Assembly (NCBI GenBank): GCA_021299615.1
Contig: JAJTHC010000040.1
Coordinates: 1-14,321 of the forward strand
DNA: 14,321 nucleotides
Direction of reading: 5' to 3'
Source: Vampirovibrionales bacterium
GTDB taxonomy: Bacteria; Cyanobacteriota; Vampirovibrionia; Vampirovibrionales; JAJTHC01
Translations under genes and position numbers: made by a program
The notes under the pieces: generated by a model
What the model was told of the DNA's origin: nothing
Seen by the model: the letters and a program-made list of their open reading frames with translations, nothing else
Database searches by the model: none
Shown: positions 14,230 to 14,321 of the stretch, in pieces
Layout of the letters: each line of letters opens with the position of its first letter
How positions within the stretch are numbered: position 1 is the stretch's first letter

Positions 14230-14321
14230 AAAGCGTTTAAATGGTATTATTCACGAAGTGAATCTTCACTTTTAGGAAGGAGGAACAAGTCAACCGACCT
14301 TCACAGAACCACAATATTACA
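14230..14321. other. gene-free right end with alternating hairpins
   Basis: From the fbaB start to the right edge (310 bases) I see no gene, only the fbaB promoter, the interspersed repeat and this structured stretch. ATTCAC-GAA-GTGAAT (14249-14263) and AAGTGAA-TC-TTCACTT (14256-14271) share one arm and exclude each other. A purine-rich GGAAGGAGG follows at about 14276-14284, but no start codon comes after it at a suitable distance inside the window. Confidence 0.5.

Noticed and set aside
14012..14321. tRNA or other RNA gene in the right-end gap
   Set aside because: No cloverleaf or T-loop sequence is present; the structured part is explained by the interspersed repeat and small hairpins.
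14240..14321. C-terminus of a minus-strand gene entering from the right
   Set aside because: One frame stays open for about 27 codons, but its translation looks unlike a protein end and overlaps hairpins; chance is likely.

Overview
The window is a compact bacterial chromosomal segment with conserved housekeeping genes next to lineage-restricted hypothetical genes. No mobile-element gene, rRNA, tRNA or CRISPR array was seen. It carries DAP-type murE and lgt, an archaeal-type class I aldolase, two adjacent pterin synthase-family genes, a DUF1573/cytochrome c protein and a NAGPA-type phosphodiester glycosidase. GC is roughly 40-50% in most genes and much lower in part of one. The first pterin-synthase paralog and the glycosidase resemble cyanobacterial versions as I remember them, and the unknown membrane proteins would suit a non-photosynthetic cyanobacterial relative (Vampirovibrionia/Melainabacteria). 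That placement is an inference from memory, not a search result.

Left part (1-4684): a 3'-truncated pseudo-receiver/PP2C phosphatase is divergent from a small protein with a C-terminal cysteine cluster. That gene converges on the exported glycosidase across two inverted REP-like elements. A divergent region then leads to the exported DUF1573/di-heme cytochrome protein. Middle (4673-7376): a large membrane-anchored, FAD-oxidoreductase-like protein has a proline/glutamine linker encoded by simple repeats, with a sharp change of base composition next to it. Its upstream region holds a divergent promoter-like site and a possible 36-codon ORF. Then come two overlapping pterin-synthase-family genes (7377-8337), the first lacking key catalytic residues.

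Right part (8321-14321, all minus strand): two unknown membrane proteins in a two-gene operon with a TTG start, then murE-lgt (3-nt gap), then fbaB. fbaB has its own promoter and a hairpin terminator whose DNA also contains the likely -35 element of murE. MurE and Lgt serve peptidoglycan and lipoprotein maturation; FbaB serves glycolysis or gluconeogenesis. A 40-50 bp interspersed repeat occurs twice, once across the lgt stop codon and once in the gene-free right end.

No complete, recognisable new system (defence, secretion or biosynthetic cluster) is visible. The strongest leads are the degenerate pterin-synthase paralog, the composite membrane FAD-like protein with a frame-breaking pentanucleotide repeat, the REP-like pair with a compensatory stem change, and the two-gene unknown membrane operon.
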